Below, piece after piece: positions 42,821 to 51,940 of a stretch of 64,000 bases of DNA. The notes under the pieces were generated by a model. That model saw nothing but the letters and a program-made list of their open reading frames with translations, was not told where the DNA came from and did not search any database. The DNA is from Candidozyma auris (Eukaryota > Ascomycota > Pichiomycetes > Serinales > Metschnikowiaceae). Each line of letters begins with the position of its first letter. The first letter of the stretch is position 1. The translations under genes were made by a program, and so were the position numbers. The stretch covers positions 248,001 to 312,000 of the forward strand of contig NC_072814.1 in the NCBI RefSeq assembly GCF_003013715.1. Reading direction: 5' to 3'.

Positions 42821-44227
42821 ATGCTGCTATCGTTGGAAAATGGTCTCTTTCGTCGTGTGGTGCCGCCGATGGCGCCCCAACAACTATCTTTTGCTGGCAT
42901 TTCCTTTTTAACTTTGCAGGCGGTGCTTGAAGTGGTCATTGTGTGTCTTGCTGGGTTTTTCGTTGCCAGGTCAAATCTCTTGGGCACTTCGGGCCAGCGA
43001 ATGCTCTCACAATTGAACGTCGACTTGTTCACGCCGTGCTTGGTGTTCACGAAACTTGCTCCTTCCTTGTCGGTAGATAAGATCCTTGACATCTTCATCA
43101 TTCCGGTGTTTTATGCCGTTTCGACTGCTACCTCATACTCTTGTTCGCAATTGACTTCTCGATTCTTTGCTTTGAATCCCGCTGAAACCGATTTTGTGAC
43201 CGCAATGGCCGTGTTCGGCAACTCAAACTCCTTGCCCGTATCCTTGACCATGACTTTGGCATACAGCTTGCCTGATCTTCTATGGGATCAGATGGAAGAC
43301 GATACCCCAGATAAAGTCGCCTCTAGAGGCATGTTGTACTTGCTCATTTTCCAGCAGATGGGACAGATCTTGCGTTGGTCCTGGGGTTACAACAAGCTTT
43401 TAAGAAAGCGCTCTCCTAGAGAGCTTGATGATGCCATCACCAGTGGCGAAATCAGGCCGTTGAATCTCCCAGAATTGGAGACTCAGAGGTTCAATTCCAG
43501 ATCTGCTAGTGACAATGAAGATGCTTCTTCAGTTTCTACAATCAGTCCGGATTTCCCTACAATGGCTCCTCCACCTCAGCAAGACTCCGACGACTCTGAC
43601 CTCAGTGACAACGTTCACAAGCCTGCTGATCCAGTCAATGTCAGCTTTGTGAAACGCAAGTGGCTTGCTTTCACGACTTGGAGACCAATCGCCAACTTTT
43701 TTGCATTCATGAACCCACCGCTTTACGCAATGCTCGTTTCCGTGCTAATTGCGTCGGTTGGGTCCCTCCAAAAGCTTTTCTTTCTGGAAGGCAGCTTTGT
43801 GAGAAACACATTGACAAAGGCAATCGATAACTTAGGCTCGGTTTCAATTCCGCTCATCTTGATCGTGTTAGGCTCGAATCTTTATCCATCGGCTGACATC
43901 CCTCCAGCTTCGACCCACTATAAGAGGATCGTGGTAGCATCATTGGTGTCTCGAATGATTCTTCCGACGGTTGTGTTGCTTCCTTTGATTGCTCTTTGTG
44001 TCAAATTCATCAACACCTCCATTCTCGACGATCCAATTTTCTTGATTGTCGCTTTTATTCTTACCGTGTCTCCTCCTGCTATTCAATTGTCGCAAATCAC
44101 GCAGCTCAACAACATCTACCAGAAGGAAATGGCTGGCGTGCTATTCTGGGGCTACGTTGTCTTGACGCTTCCTACTACCATTTTCATTGTCGCTACAAGC
44201 TTGGAGGTCCTCAAGTGGGCGCTATAA
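42821..44227 (+). CDS. Auxin-efflux-carrier (AEC) family membrane transporter
   Basis: 468-residue polytopic protein, ten hydrophobic segments in two bundles split by a polar cytoplasmic loop (about residues 190-285). Family features are an N-terminal LEVVIVCLAGFFVARSNLL, LNVDLFTPCLVFTKLAPSLS, AVFGNSNSLPVSL in the first bundle, and NLGSVSIPLILIVLGSNL plus LTVSPPAIQLSQITQL in the second. It belongs to the fungal group that includes Ecm3 and YNL095C/YBR287W, likely in an internal membrane; substrate unknown. ATG 42821 is used; Met17 (42869) is an alternative. Confidence 0.85.
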   Translation: MLLSLENGLFRRVVPPMAPQQLSFAGISFLTLQAVLEVVIVCLAGFFVARSNLLGTSGQRMLSQLNVDLFTPCLVFTKLAPSLSVDKILDIFIIPVFYAVSTATSYSCSQLTSRFFALNPAETDFVTAMAVFGNSNSLPVSLTMTLAYSLPDLLWDQMEDDTPDKVASRGMLYLLIFQQMGQILRWSWGYNKLLRKRSPRELDDAITSGEIRPLNLPELETQRFNSRSASDNEDASSVSTISPDFPTMAPPPQQDSDDSDLSDNVHKPADPVNVSFVKRKWLAFTTWRPIANFFAFMNPPLYAMLVSVLIASVGSLQKLFFLEGSFVRNTLTKAIDNLGSVSIPLILIVLGSNLYPSADIPPASTHYKRIVVASLVSRMILPTVVLLPLIALCVKFINTSILDDPIFLIVAFILTVSPPAIQLSQITQLNNIYQKEMAGVLFWGYVVLTLPTTIFIVATSLEVLKWAL

Positions 44228-44571
44228 GAAAGGAGGGCTCATCATACACAAACATGTATATCAAAAAGCTAACGGAATCGGTATATTCTCGCCACATTGC
44301 ATTTTTCTACATAAAGCTTATTTCAACGGAATTTCTTTTGTAGCCACTCACGAAGAAGAAGCTTTGTCAGAGTTCGCCTTACCGATATGCGCAGGGCAAA
44401 AAAAAAGACTCTCTTTATCTACCCTAGCGCCTAGTCACCAAGTGCACACACATTCACACGACATGCAGTCTATAACAGACTTCTCAAATAGAACCATCCT
44501 TAACTATATTACAGAGTATTCGTTGATTAAGCATTTTGCTTACATTTAGATAACATCATAAATCTTTTGTC
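44228..44571. other. AEC transporter to RHB1 intergenic region
   Basis: 344 bases holding the transporter 3' end and the RHB1 promoter. No clear TATA, repeat or gene was seen; an A8 run (44399-44406) is the only local feature. Confidence 0.4.
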
Positions 44572-45120
44572 ATGGTGAAGGCAAGAAAAATTGCAGTAGT
44601 GGGCTCCCGTTCCGTGGGGAAGCTGTCCATGACTGTGCGGTTTGTCGAGGATCATTTCGTCGAGTCGTACTATCCCACGATCGAAAACCAGTTTTCCAAA
44701 GTTATCAGGTACAAAAACCAAGATTATGCCATAGAGATTTTGGACACAGCGGGGCAGGATGAGTTTAGTATCATGAATGAGAAGCATTTGGTCGGGATCC
44801 ACGGCTACTTGCTAGTGTACTCCGTGACGTCAAGACAATCGTTTGAGTTGGTAGATGTGATCAGAGATAAGATTCTAAATTCTATTGGAGCAGACTCGAT
44901 GCCGATGGTGTTGATTGGGAACAAGTGTGACTTGAATTTCCAGAGGCAGGTGGAGACCAGTGAGGGAGAGGCGCTTGCGAGGAAGTACAATTGCACTTTC
45001 TTGGAAACGTCCGTGCGGGATAACATCAACATTACGAAGTCATTCGAGGCGTTGGTTGACGCGATTGAAAAGGTCCAGAACCCCGAGGCACCAAAGCAAG
45101 ATAAGTGTGTGATTGTGTGA
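44572..45120 (+). CDS. RHB1: Rhb1, Rheb-family small GTPase
   Basis: 182-residue Ras-like GTPase that regulates TORC1 and basic amino-acid uptake in yeasts. G motifs: P-loop GSRSVGK-S (residues 11-18), switch I YYPTIENQF, DTAGQDEF, GNKCDL and ETS; the C-terminal CVIV is a CaaX box for farnesylation. Residue 18, the Mg2+-binding P-loop serine, is encoded by CTG (44623-44625), so it must be read as Ser, not Leu. The Rheb hallmark Arg after the first glycine pair (S-R-S) is present. Converges on DAO. Confidence 0.97.
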   Translation: MVKARKIAVVGSRSVGKLSMTVRFVEDHFVESYYPTIENQFSKVIRYKNQDYAIEILDTAGQDEFSIMNEKHLVGIHGYLLVYSVTSRQSFELVDVIRDKILNSIGADSMPMVLIGNKCDLNFQRQVETSEGEALARKYNCTFLETSVRDNINITKSFEALVDAIEKVQNPEAPKQDKCVIV

Positions 45121-45245
45121 TGGCTCTCCACCTAACGTTTACGATATTACCATCTTGTGGGGGAAATTGAACATCCCCCCTCTCATGTCCCCATGCTCAC
45201 GTTATATTTATATTTATCAATTTTGATATACGCCTTATTCTTGTC

Positions 45246-46333
45246 TTAGAGCTTCAGTCTGTCAAGTGCCAAAGAGACAGCCTTATCGGCCATTCCAATC
45301 CCAGCCTGATACCCGTATCCAGCTGCGCCGTAGTTGTGAATGAGCACTCTGCCAGCGTCTACAAACTCTTTTTCTATGCGGGCGCCTCCTTCTCTGCCTG
45401 GTCTCAAACCAGCTACCACCCGCAAGATCTCAAGATCTTCAATCCGTTTGCCCTTCCTGTTCTCCTCGAGAATTTTTGGGTACAATTCGGTTGTCCTCTT
45501 CAAGATGTCTTCTGTCTGCTCCCGAAACGTATCGGCTGTCCAATCACCTTTTTGCAAAAAGCCGCCTAGGATAAGTTGATCGTTTGAGTATGGCCGTTTA
45601 ATAATGTAGGTTGGCTTCGCAGCGTCCCACTTCATGACATTTTCTTGGATATGTGGGGCTTTGATCACGACCACTTGGCCTCTCATTGGAAGACTTTTGT
45701 CATCGTTCACCCCTCCAAGACTTCTAGAACCAAGTCCGGTACAATTGAAGACGACCTTTGTATCAGTATAATATGCCTCTCTTATGTTTTTTAACTCTCT
45801 TCTCTCGAAGCGAACCCCCAATGATTTTAACAAGTTTTGGAACGATACTAGGAACTTGGGACAATTGAAATTCCAGGAAATATACTCAATTCCGTAGCTT
45901 ACATCCTCGGGCAAGTCTTCTTCCCGAAGTATGGCAAGATCGTACAAATATGTTTTCCAAGAAGCGATCTTTCTCTCTGAAGGTGGCTCAACGAAATACT
46001 CCGTCGATTTGTATCTGTCTAGACCACATTGAGGACCACCCAAAAACCGCTGCAAGTTTCCCAATTCTGTATAAGTCACCTTATCGTAAGCCAAGGTATC
46101 AGGATCATCGCCGGTAATGCATGAGAAGTTGCCTCCAGCATAAGGAGACGTATAATTGATTGACTCGTCCCCAGGGTGAAATTTGGCGACAATCAAGATA
46201 TCATCTGGATGCACATTGTTCTCAAGAAGCTTATACGCAGTGTAATGGCCAATTATACCGGCTCTGATGTTAGCAAAGTTACCGTCTAGGTAGCCCAAGA
46301 CTTCACGTACCCTACTATAACATAGTGTGGCAT
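45246..46333 (-). CDS. DAO: D-amino-acid oxidase, peroxisomal, one intron
   Basis: FAD enzyme that oxidatively deaminates D-amino acids. Two exons, 46311-46333 and 45246-46263, give 346 residues. Splicing restores the N-terminus MPHYVIVGAGIIGHYTAYKL with the FAD-binding GxGxxG at residues 8-13; without it the frame begins with unrelated sequence. Further family blocks are YTSPYAGGNF, VFNCTGLGSRSLGG and, near the end, RPGREGG and HNYGAAGYGYQAGIG. The last codons are CTG-AAG-CTC; read with CTG as serine they give SKL, a perfect PTS1 signal. Divergent from YND1 and convergent with RHB1. Confidence 0.95.
46264..46310 (-). other. 47-nt intron in DAO
   Basis: Donor GTACGT at 46310, branch-point GCTAAC at 46269-46274, acceptor CAG ending at 46264. 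Removal joins GTA-GG to A-GCC and yields V-G-A-G. The branch adenosine is only six bases from the acceptor, and the end GCTAACATCAG is identical to that of intron 3 of the cyclophilin gene in this window. Confidence 0.93.
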
Positions 46334-47001
46334 TTCTTAGAAACAAGGTGTGGTTGATGATGCCTCATACAAGCACTTTCCGACGTGCAGGAAAATTTCA
46401 CGGGATTCGATCAACGATACGCCGACATAAGGACATAAAAGGAGAATCGGTTTATCGATCTGTTATTACTATCATTGGCATCAAGAAGAAGCAAAAAAAT
46501 CAATATAATTGATACAGGCCTAAATCTCATCGTAATATAACCAGATTTCCTCATATTACTTCAAATTATAGTCGGCTTCACTTACTTCACATTTTTCGCA
46601 GCCATTTGCAGAAACCAGACTAATCCTCACACTTGCCAAATGCATTAAATATTAAAGGAGACAAGAAAATTTAGCCTGGCGTTTTTTTCTTTGAAAATTT
46701 AGATACAGCAAGCAGGTTTTATCAGAGAGCACTGAAAGCACGAGTAAAATTGACTACCAGAACATCTTCGGAACATATGGAAGACAGTATCATACCGTGA
46801 GCATTATGACGATCTTACAGATCGAAACCCACCGGGCTTATAAGAGCTATTGTTACGAATTTCTTTATCTCTCGCTTCTCTTTCTTTTACTTCCAAATTC
46901 AGGTTGAGTAAAATTTGCTTTCACAACATGATCAAATTACCTACCTCGCGACCTCCTGGGCCCATATAGTAATTTTCAACGCGCTCTCGTATTACTCCAC
47001 C
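46334..47001. other. DAO / YND1 divergent promoter
   Basis: 668 A/T-rich bases without a credible reading frame. The frame of YND1 is open leftwards to 46915, but only from a TTG. Pyrimidine-rich DNA (46860-46900) precedes YND1. No repeats or RNA genes were seen. Confidence 0.45.
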
Positions 47002-49137
47002 ATGGATCTAGACAAGCGGAAGAAAAAGAAGACACTCAAGCCAGGGCCTGTATACTCGAAGGATAAGATCCCATATGACTACATTGTTTTGATAGACGCT
47101 GGGTCTAAAGGCTCTCGGGTTTACGTATATAATTGGCTTAATCCAAAGGCTGCTCTTGATGCTGGAGTTGACATGCGAAGTGCTCCTAAAGTGAATCTTG
47201 TGCACGAGTCTATATTGTCGAATAGCGCTGACGAGATCAATGATGAGTCTCATAATGCAAAGGGTAACGCTAAGAAGGTAACATTTCCCTCAATATATCT
47301 GGATAAGCACTGGCACAAGAAAATCACTCCCGGCCTCTCATCATTTTACCAAAGCCCACAGAAGGTTGGTAAAAGGCACCTCCGCTACTTACTTTCTTAC
47401 GCTAGTGCCATTGTTCCCAAATCCCAACATCACAGAACCCCTATTTATTTGCATGCCACAGCAGGAATGAGACTTCTTCCGCCTAAGGAGCAGACACCAA
47501 TACTAGAGAACGTCTGTCAATATCTCATGACAAACTCCGACTTCTTCATTCCTCAGTGCAAGTCTCACGTGAATATTATAGACGGCGATGTGGAGGGTCT
47601 ATACGGATGGCTCTCCATTAACTATTTGGTTGGCGCGTTTGATTGGCCCGAAGAGCATAACCATGGAAAAGAGCATAGCACGTATGGATTATTAGATATG
47701 GGCGGGGCATCAACACAGGTTGTCTTCCAGCCAAATTCTACCGAATCTAAGGAACATGAGAATAATTTATATCGCTTGTCCCTTGGTAGACTTCCGCAAC
47801 TCGCGAAGGAAGAAGATAATCATGAGAAAGTCGTCGGTGACTTCTACCCGCCTGAGATCAAGGAGTTTAATGTCTTTTCAGACTCATTCTTGGGGTTTGG
47901 TATGTTCCAGGCTCAGAATAGATTCCGCTCCATTTTGGTTGAGCAGTATAAGAAAGACAATGACATACCTGAAGAGACAAATTATTTTGGCACGCCTCTC
48001 TCTGACCCTTGTTTGCCGAAGGGGTATACGACAAAGGAAGTCATCAATCATCATAACGTTGACTTCACAGGTGGGTCGGATTTTGAGACTTGTTTGACAT
48101 CCATTTCACTCGTTTTGAAAGCAGCAACTCACAACACAGGCACTCCCGCCGATTGTAGCGAGCTAAGTCACGCAGACAAGGTGTCTTCATGCTTACTAAA
48201 TGATTTAGTTCCAGCCTTCGACTTTGATGTGAACCACTTTGTTGGAGTAAGTGGCTATTGGGATGCTATTAATGCACTATCATCCTATGGTAACATCCCG
48301 CGAAGCGATTCTAATTCTGACTATGACTATCTTAAGATGTACGAGGCAACATCGCAATGGTGCTCTCGCTCTTTTAAAGATATGGTGGAAAGAAACAACC
48401 AAAGAGAGAAGAATGAGAGAGTAAAGGAGGAGGAATTGGCACTGCTATGTTTCAAGTCCTCTTGGATTCTCAATTTTTTGCATGTCGGATTGGGATTCCC
48501 TAGAATTGGAATTGATGGACAAAAAGATGATAAATTTAAGTCTCTTCGGTTGGTTGAGAAGGTCGGTGGACTGTCGTTTTCTTGGACACTAGGAAGGGCT
48601 GTTCTTTATTCGAACGATGAGTACGTTCAAGCATTTAACAATTATACAAAGGAAAAGCGTGGTAACGAAAATAATCTCCTTAAAAGACCAGGTTACTACT
48701 TCACTCCGAGAGAACATGCTTATCAATTTGGGGCTGAAGCTGCATTCTCCTACCCAAGACCACAGTTTACACCGGAAGCGCCAGACGCAAAATACCCTGT
48801 GTTTGATTACGAATATGACTATGCTGCGAAACCCCTGGAGCTGAAGTGGTACTTACAGACACATCGGAACTATGGCGGTTTGATCTTCATGCTCATGGTG
48901 TTAGCGATTGCCATTCTAATGCTTGGAAAGAAAGGACGCAAGGATGTCGTTGACTACGGAAAAGATCTCATCAACCGGATTTTGATACTAATTGGACTAC
49001 TGCAATATGCGTACGCTATTGTCCCAGAGTACGATCCGTCAACCGACTCATACGAGTTAGAGGAGGCACCTCTGAATGACTTCCGAAACGAAGGCTCAAG
49101 TAGTTTCGCAGTGGGTTACGAAGAAGAGGAGGTGTGA
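47002..49137 (+). CDS. YND1: Ynd1, Golgi apyrase (GDA1/CD39 family)
   Basis: 711-residue nucleoside di/triphosphatase of the Golgi lumen that converts GDP/UDP to NMP for nucleotide-sugar exchange. Apyrase conserved regions in order: VLIDAGSKGSRVYVY (ACR1), YLHATAGMRLL (ACR2), GDVEGLYGWLSINY (ACR3), LLDMGGASTQVVF (ACR4) and VGVSGYWDAI (ACR5). A single membrane segment near the C-terminus (GGLIFMLMVLAIAILML) is followed by a ~75-residue acidic cytoplasmic tail; the N-terminus is basic with no signal peptide, as in yeast Ynd1. First ATG is 47002. Longer than S. cerevisiae Ynd1 (630). Confidence 0.93.
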   Translation: MDLDKRKKKKTLKPGPVYSKDKIPYDYIVLIDAGSKGSRVYVYNWLNPKAALDAGVDMRSAPKVNLVHESILSNSADEINDESHNAKGNAKKVTFPSIYLDKHWHKKITPGLSSFYQSPQKVGKRHLRYLLSYASAIVPKSQHHRTPIYLHATAGMRLLPPKEQTPILENVCQYLMTNSDFFIPQCKSHVNIIDGDVEGLYGWLSINYLVGAFDWPEEHNHGKEHSTYGLLDMGGASTQVVFQPNSTESKEHENNLYRLSLGRLPQLAKEEDNHEKVVGDFYPPEIKEFNVFSDSFLGFGMFQAQNRFRSILVEQYKKDNDIPEETNYFGTPLSDPCLPKGYTTKEVINHHNVDFTGGSDFETCLTSISLVLKAATHNTGTPADCSELSHADKVSSCLLNDLVPAFDFDVNHFVGVSGYWDAINALSSYGNIPRSDSNSDYDYLKMYEATSQWCSRSFKDMVERNNQREKNERVKEEELALLCFKSSWILNFLHVGLGFPRIGIDGQKDDKFKSLRLVEKVGGLSFSWTLGRAVLYSNDEYVQAFNNYTKEKRGNENNLLKRPGYYFTPREHAYQFGAEAAFSYPRPQFTPEAPDAKYPVFDYEYDYAAKPLELKWYLQTHRNYGGLIFMLMVLAIAILMLGKKGRKDVVDYGKDLINRILILIGLLQYAYAIVPEYDPSTDSYELEEAPLNDFRNEGSSSFAVGYEEEEV

Positions 49138-49373
49138 TGAGGGCGTAATGTTTAGTTTAGCACGAACTAAATCCATTCACTTAAAAGTGGATCAGCATTC
49201 TTATAGCCTGCTCTCTACATCCATTTTGTACGACGTCTAATGTGGCTTACTGTGTAGCGCCGAAAATGATCGCACTATGTTGCATGTAACAAGGAGCGGA
49301 CTTCGAGACTCTCGATATAAAACCCCAGGATCCTACAAGATAAGGCCCGTGAAACCTGATTCACTGGACAAAA

Positions 49374-50837
49374 ATGAGTGAGCCGACGGTAAACTTCAAC
49401 GTACAAACTCGACAGGTTCAGTTTGCTGTTCCTGCCGAATTGATCAAGAAGAATCTCAAGACAATTCAGAAACTTGTGGAGAAGCTGAAGAAACAGATCA
49501 CGGAGGAAGTGAGCAATATAAAAAGGAACCCGAACCTCATTGCAAGTGAGAAGCTAGCCACTATTCGAAGGCTCATAAAGAATCTCGAGTTGTACCAAAA
49601 GAAACTCAAACAGGCAATTGAACTTGATGAAAACTATCGAGCTAGGCTAACCACGAGAGCCAAGCATTTGAACGAACTAAGGACTATGACAGTCAATTAC
49701 TCCACCGCAAATGGCACAAGCCAAGAGGAAGGCGACGATAAGCTCCTAGATTTACACAGCGAGAAGCTCATCAATTGGTATAGGTGTGAAACGAATCTAT
49801 TAATAATCGACTACTTATTGAAGTCCAATACGAGGAAGGACCTAAATTTGGGAAGCGAGCTCATGAGGAGTCTAGCGCCCACATTCCAGTATGATGTTAC
49901 GAAACTCATTGATTACGACGTTTATGAAAGTTTTAATAAGTTGTTCTTGTCGATCAATATGGACCACGATCTAGAGCTCATATCCGCATGGTATAACGAG
50001 AACAAGAACGCTTTGAAGAAGCTCGGTTCTAATCTCCAGTTTGAGATTCATCATTGCAAATATCTATCCATGTTTGAGAGTGAGAAACTCTCCGAAGCTA
50101 TCGCATACCACAAGACATATCTTGCCCCCTATGGAAACCCGACGAATTACCAAGAAGATAACCTCATCAACTATGAGAAGAATGTTGAACGTCTCACTGC
50201 GGCTGGCTCACCGCTAATGTATGTGTCAATGAAATTTGACGGATACCAAATAAATCGCGGAGAAGCAAGTGTGGACGAGGAGCTGCTAGCAAAGTACAAG
50301 AGATACTATCATAAGAGGACAGAAGAACGTTGGAGAGGCCTCTCAAAGTGCTTCACGGAAGACTTCACCAAAATTTATGGCATACCCAGGACTTACCCAC
50401 TTTTGGTGCTACTATCCGCTGGCCTTTCCAGTCTCAAAACCAAGTCCTGCTACTGTAATGATGAGAATTCCATTTTTCAGACAGACCAAAAGGAGAAGTT
50501 GGAAATCACTAACTGGCGAGATTTATCACTTCGTGGACCTAATTACTACTATAAGTTGTTGAGGAAGATAAATCAGTGTCCAGTGTGCTCGCCAGAGCTT
50601 TTTCATTTGAGTCTGAATCTACCGTATGCCCAGTTGCTCACAAGCATCTTGAACAATCCTTTCAAGCTCCCAAACGGAAATATTTATCCATTTGAAAAGC
50701 TAGTAAATCCATCCAAAAAAATGCTAGCTGCAACAAAATCCCGTGGACCCGAGTTGTTCAGAGATAATCAGCTCATGGATCCTCTTACGCATGAGGTATT
50801 CCTGATAGATGACTGCGTTAGAGTTTTCCCAGCATAA
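49374..50837 (+). CDS. FYV10: Fyv10/Gid9, catalytic-core subunit of the GID E3 ubiquitin ligase
   Basis: 487-residue MAEA-family protein. In yeast, Gid9 pairs with Gid2 to form the RING heterodimer that degrades gluconeogenic enzymes after glucose return. An N-terminal helical region (KKNLKTIQKLVEKLKKQI) precedes a LisH/CTLH module, where HDLELISAWYNENKNALKKL and LQFEIHHCKYLSMFE are the clear CTLH blocks, then the CRA region, and a degenerate C-terminal RING with CYCNDEN, CPVCSPE and a final DPLTHEVFLIDDCVRVFPA. ATG at 49374. Confidence 0.92.
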   Translation: MSEPTVNFNVQTRQVQFAVPAELIKKNLKTIQKLVEKLKKQITEEVSNIKRNPNLIASEKLATIRRLIKNLELYQKKLKQAIELDENYRARLTTRAKHLNELRTMTVNYSTANGTSQEEGDDKLLDLHSEKLINWYRCETNLLIIDYLLKSNTRKDLNLGSELMRSLAPTFQYDVTKLIDYDVYESFNKLFLSINMDHDLELISAWYNENKNALKKLGSNLQFEIHHCKYLSMFESEKLSEAIAYHKTYLAPYGNPTNYQEDNLINYEKNVERLTAAGSPLMYVSMKFDGYQINRGEASVDEELLAKYKRYYHKRTEERWRGLSKCFTEDFTKIYGIPRTYPLLVLLSAGLSSLKTKSCYCNDENSIFQTDQKEKLEITNWRDLSLRGPNYYYKLLRKINQCPVCSPELFHLSLNLPYAQLLTSILNNPFKLPNGNIYPFEKLVNPSKKMLAATKSRGPELFRDNQLMDPLTHEVFLIDDCVRVFPA

Positions 50838-50862
50838 ACGAGTGAGTTTAAGTCTTTCTAGT

Positions 50863-51837
50863 TTAATCATCCTCACTATCGCTCTCATTTTTGGCTTTGG
50901 ATTTGACCTTTTCTCTCTTGTCGAAGGATAAAGAGGTTCGCATATCAAATACATAGATTCGGGCGTCACGTTCAGCTGCTGGTTTGGTTGTATCTCGTAT
51001 GCCGTTGGTACGCTTATGATGATAACCTGGAAATGCCTCCCACTCAAGCTTACCTGAGCGATTCACCGTCAAACTTGCACTCTTCGCAAGAGCTTTGACT
51101 CCCCATGAAATATACGGCTCACCTTCAAATAGCGAGATGATGACATCGGATTTCGTTTCGTTCTGAGTTTTCCCGTATCCACCAAGGTCGTTTGTTGCAG
51201 CTTCATTCACCACCGATAGTAGTTCATGGGCGCTCTTGAAGTAGTTAAGAACCAACTTTTGATGATCTCTGATGTTCCTATCGACATCCTTCATCCCTCT
51301 TCCCGTATGAGGGAAGTTAAACATAACGTGATTGAGTTTCTTGTAGGGTTTGAAGAGCTTGATACCCGTCCTTCTGCGGTTATTATTGACAATTTTCATC
51401 GTTAAAGGGATGTCCGTGGCGTCAATCAGATGAAAGACATTGACGCCAGACCCTCTTAAAAAGTCTATATTGTCTCTCGCGTTGGGATACTTGGCGATAA
51501 CTTCTTCTTCAGAGTCAAAGCTAGTAGCTATCAAGTTCTGGGGATCTATTAGCAGATTTTTGACTATAGAAAGTGCAAATGAGAAATCGCCCTCACCAAC
51601 CAAGAGCAAAGTCTCATGGCTGGCAAACGGAATAAGCGACTTGACACTGTGGTGTTGTTTCTTTGCGCCTTTGCTTTTACCGCTCTTAATTGACTTCTCC
51701 TTTTCAGCTATCTTGTTACCAGCCTCTTTCGCAGCTTGCAGCCGCTTGTACTTCAATTGCTCATTGAGAAAATGATGTTGAAGGGCACCTTTGAGGCCCT
51801 TCCCCACAACTTGTTTGTTTTTAGGTTTTTTGGCCAT
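50863..51837 (-). CDS. BMT5: Bmt5, 25S rRNA (uridine-N3) methyltransferase
   Basis: 324-residue nucleolar Rossmann methyltransferase; yeast Bmt5 makes m3U2634 in 25S rRNA. The N-terminus is Lys-rich (MAKKPKNKQVVGKGLKGAL), followed by the DUF2431 SAM-binding motif ETLLLVGEGDFSFALSIV (about residues 75-92), then NHVMFNFPHTGRG, the family signature, and SLFEGEPYISWGVKALA. C-terminal tail is basic then acidic. Size matches yeast Bmt5 (336). A PAC-like GCGATGA on the minus strand at 51868-51874 lies about 30 bases upstream, in line with a ribosome-biogenesis gene. Confidence 0.93.
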   Translation of the reverse strand: MAKKPKNKQVVGKGLKGALQHHFLNEQLKYKRLQAAKEAGNKIAEKEKSIKSGKSKGAKKQHHSVKSLIPFASHETLLLVGEGDFSFALSIVKNLLIDPQNLIATSFDSEEEVIAKYPNARDNIDFLRGSGVNVFHLIDATDIPLTMKIVNNNRRRTGIKLFKPYKKLNHVMFNFPHTGRGMKDVDRNIRDHQKLVLNYFKSAHELLSVVNEAATNDLGGYGKTQNETKSDVIISLFEGEPYISWGVKALAKSASLTVNRSGKLEWEAFPGYHHKRTNGIRDTTKPAAERDARIYVFDMRTSLSFDKREKVKSKAKNESDSEDD

Positions 51838-51940
51838 TTCGAGCTGTGAGTAGGTAGTACCAGATGGTCATCGCGCATACTTACAGAGGTAGGAGATGCG
51901 GGTACAATGACATTAAAACTCTACTGTACTATTGATATAA

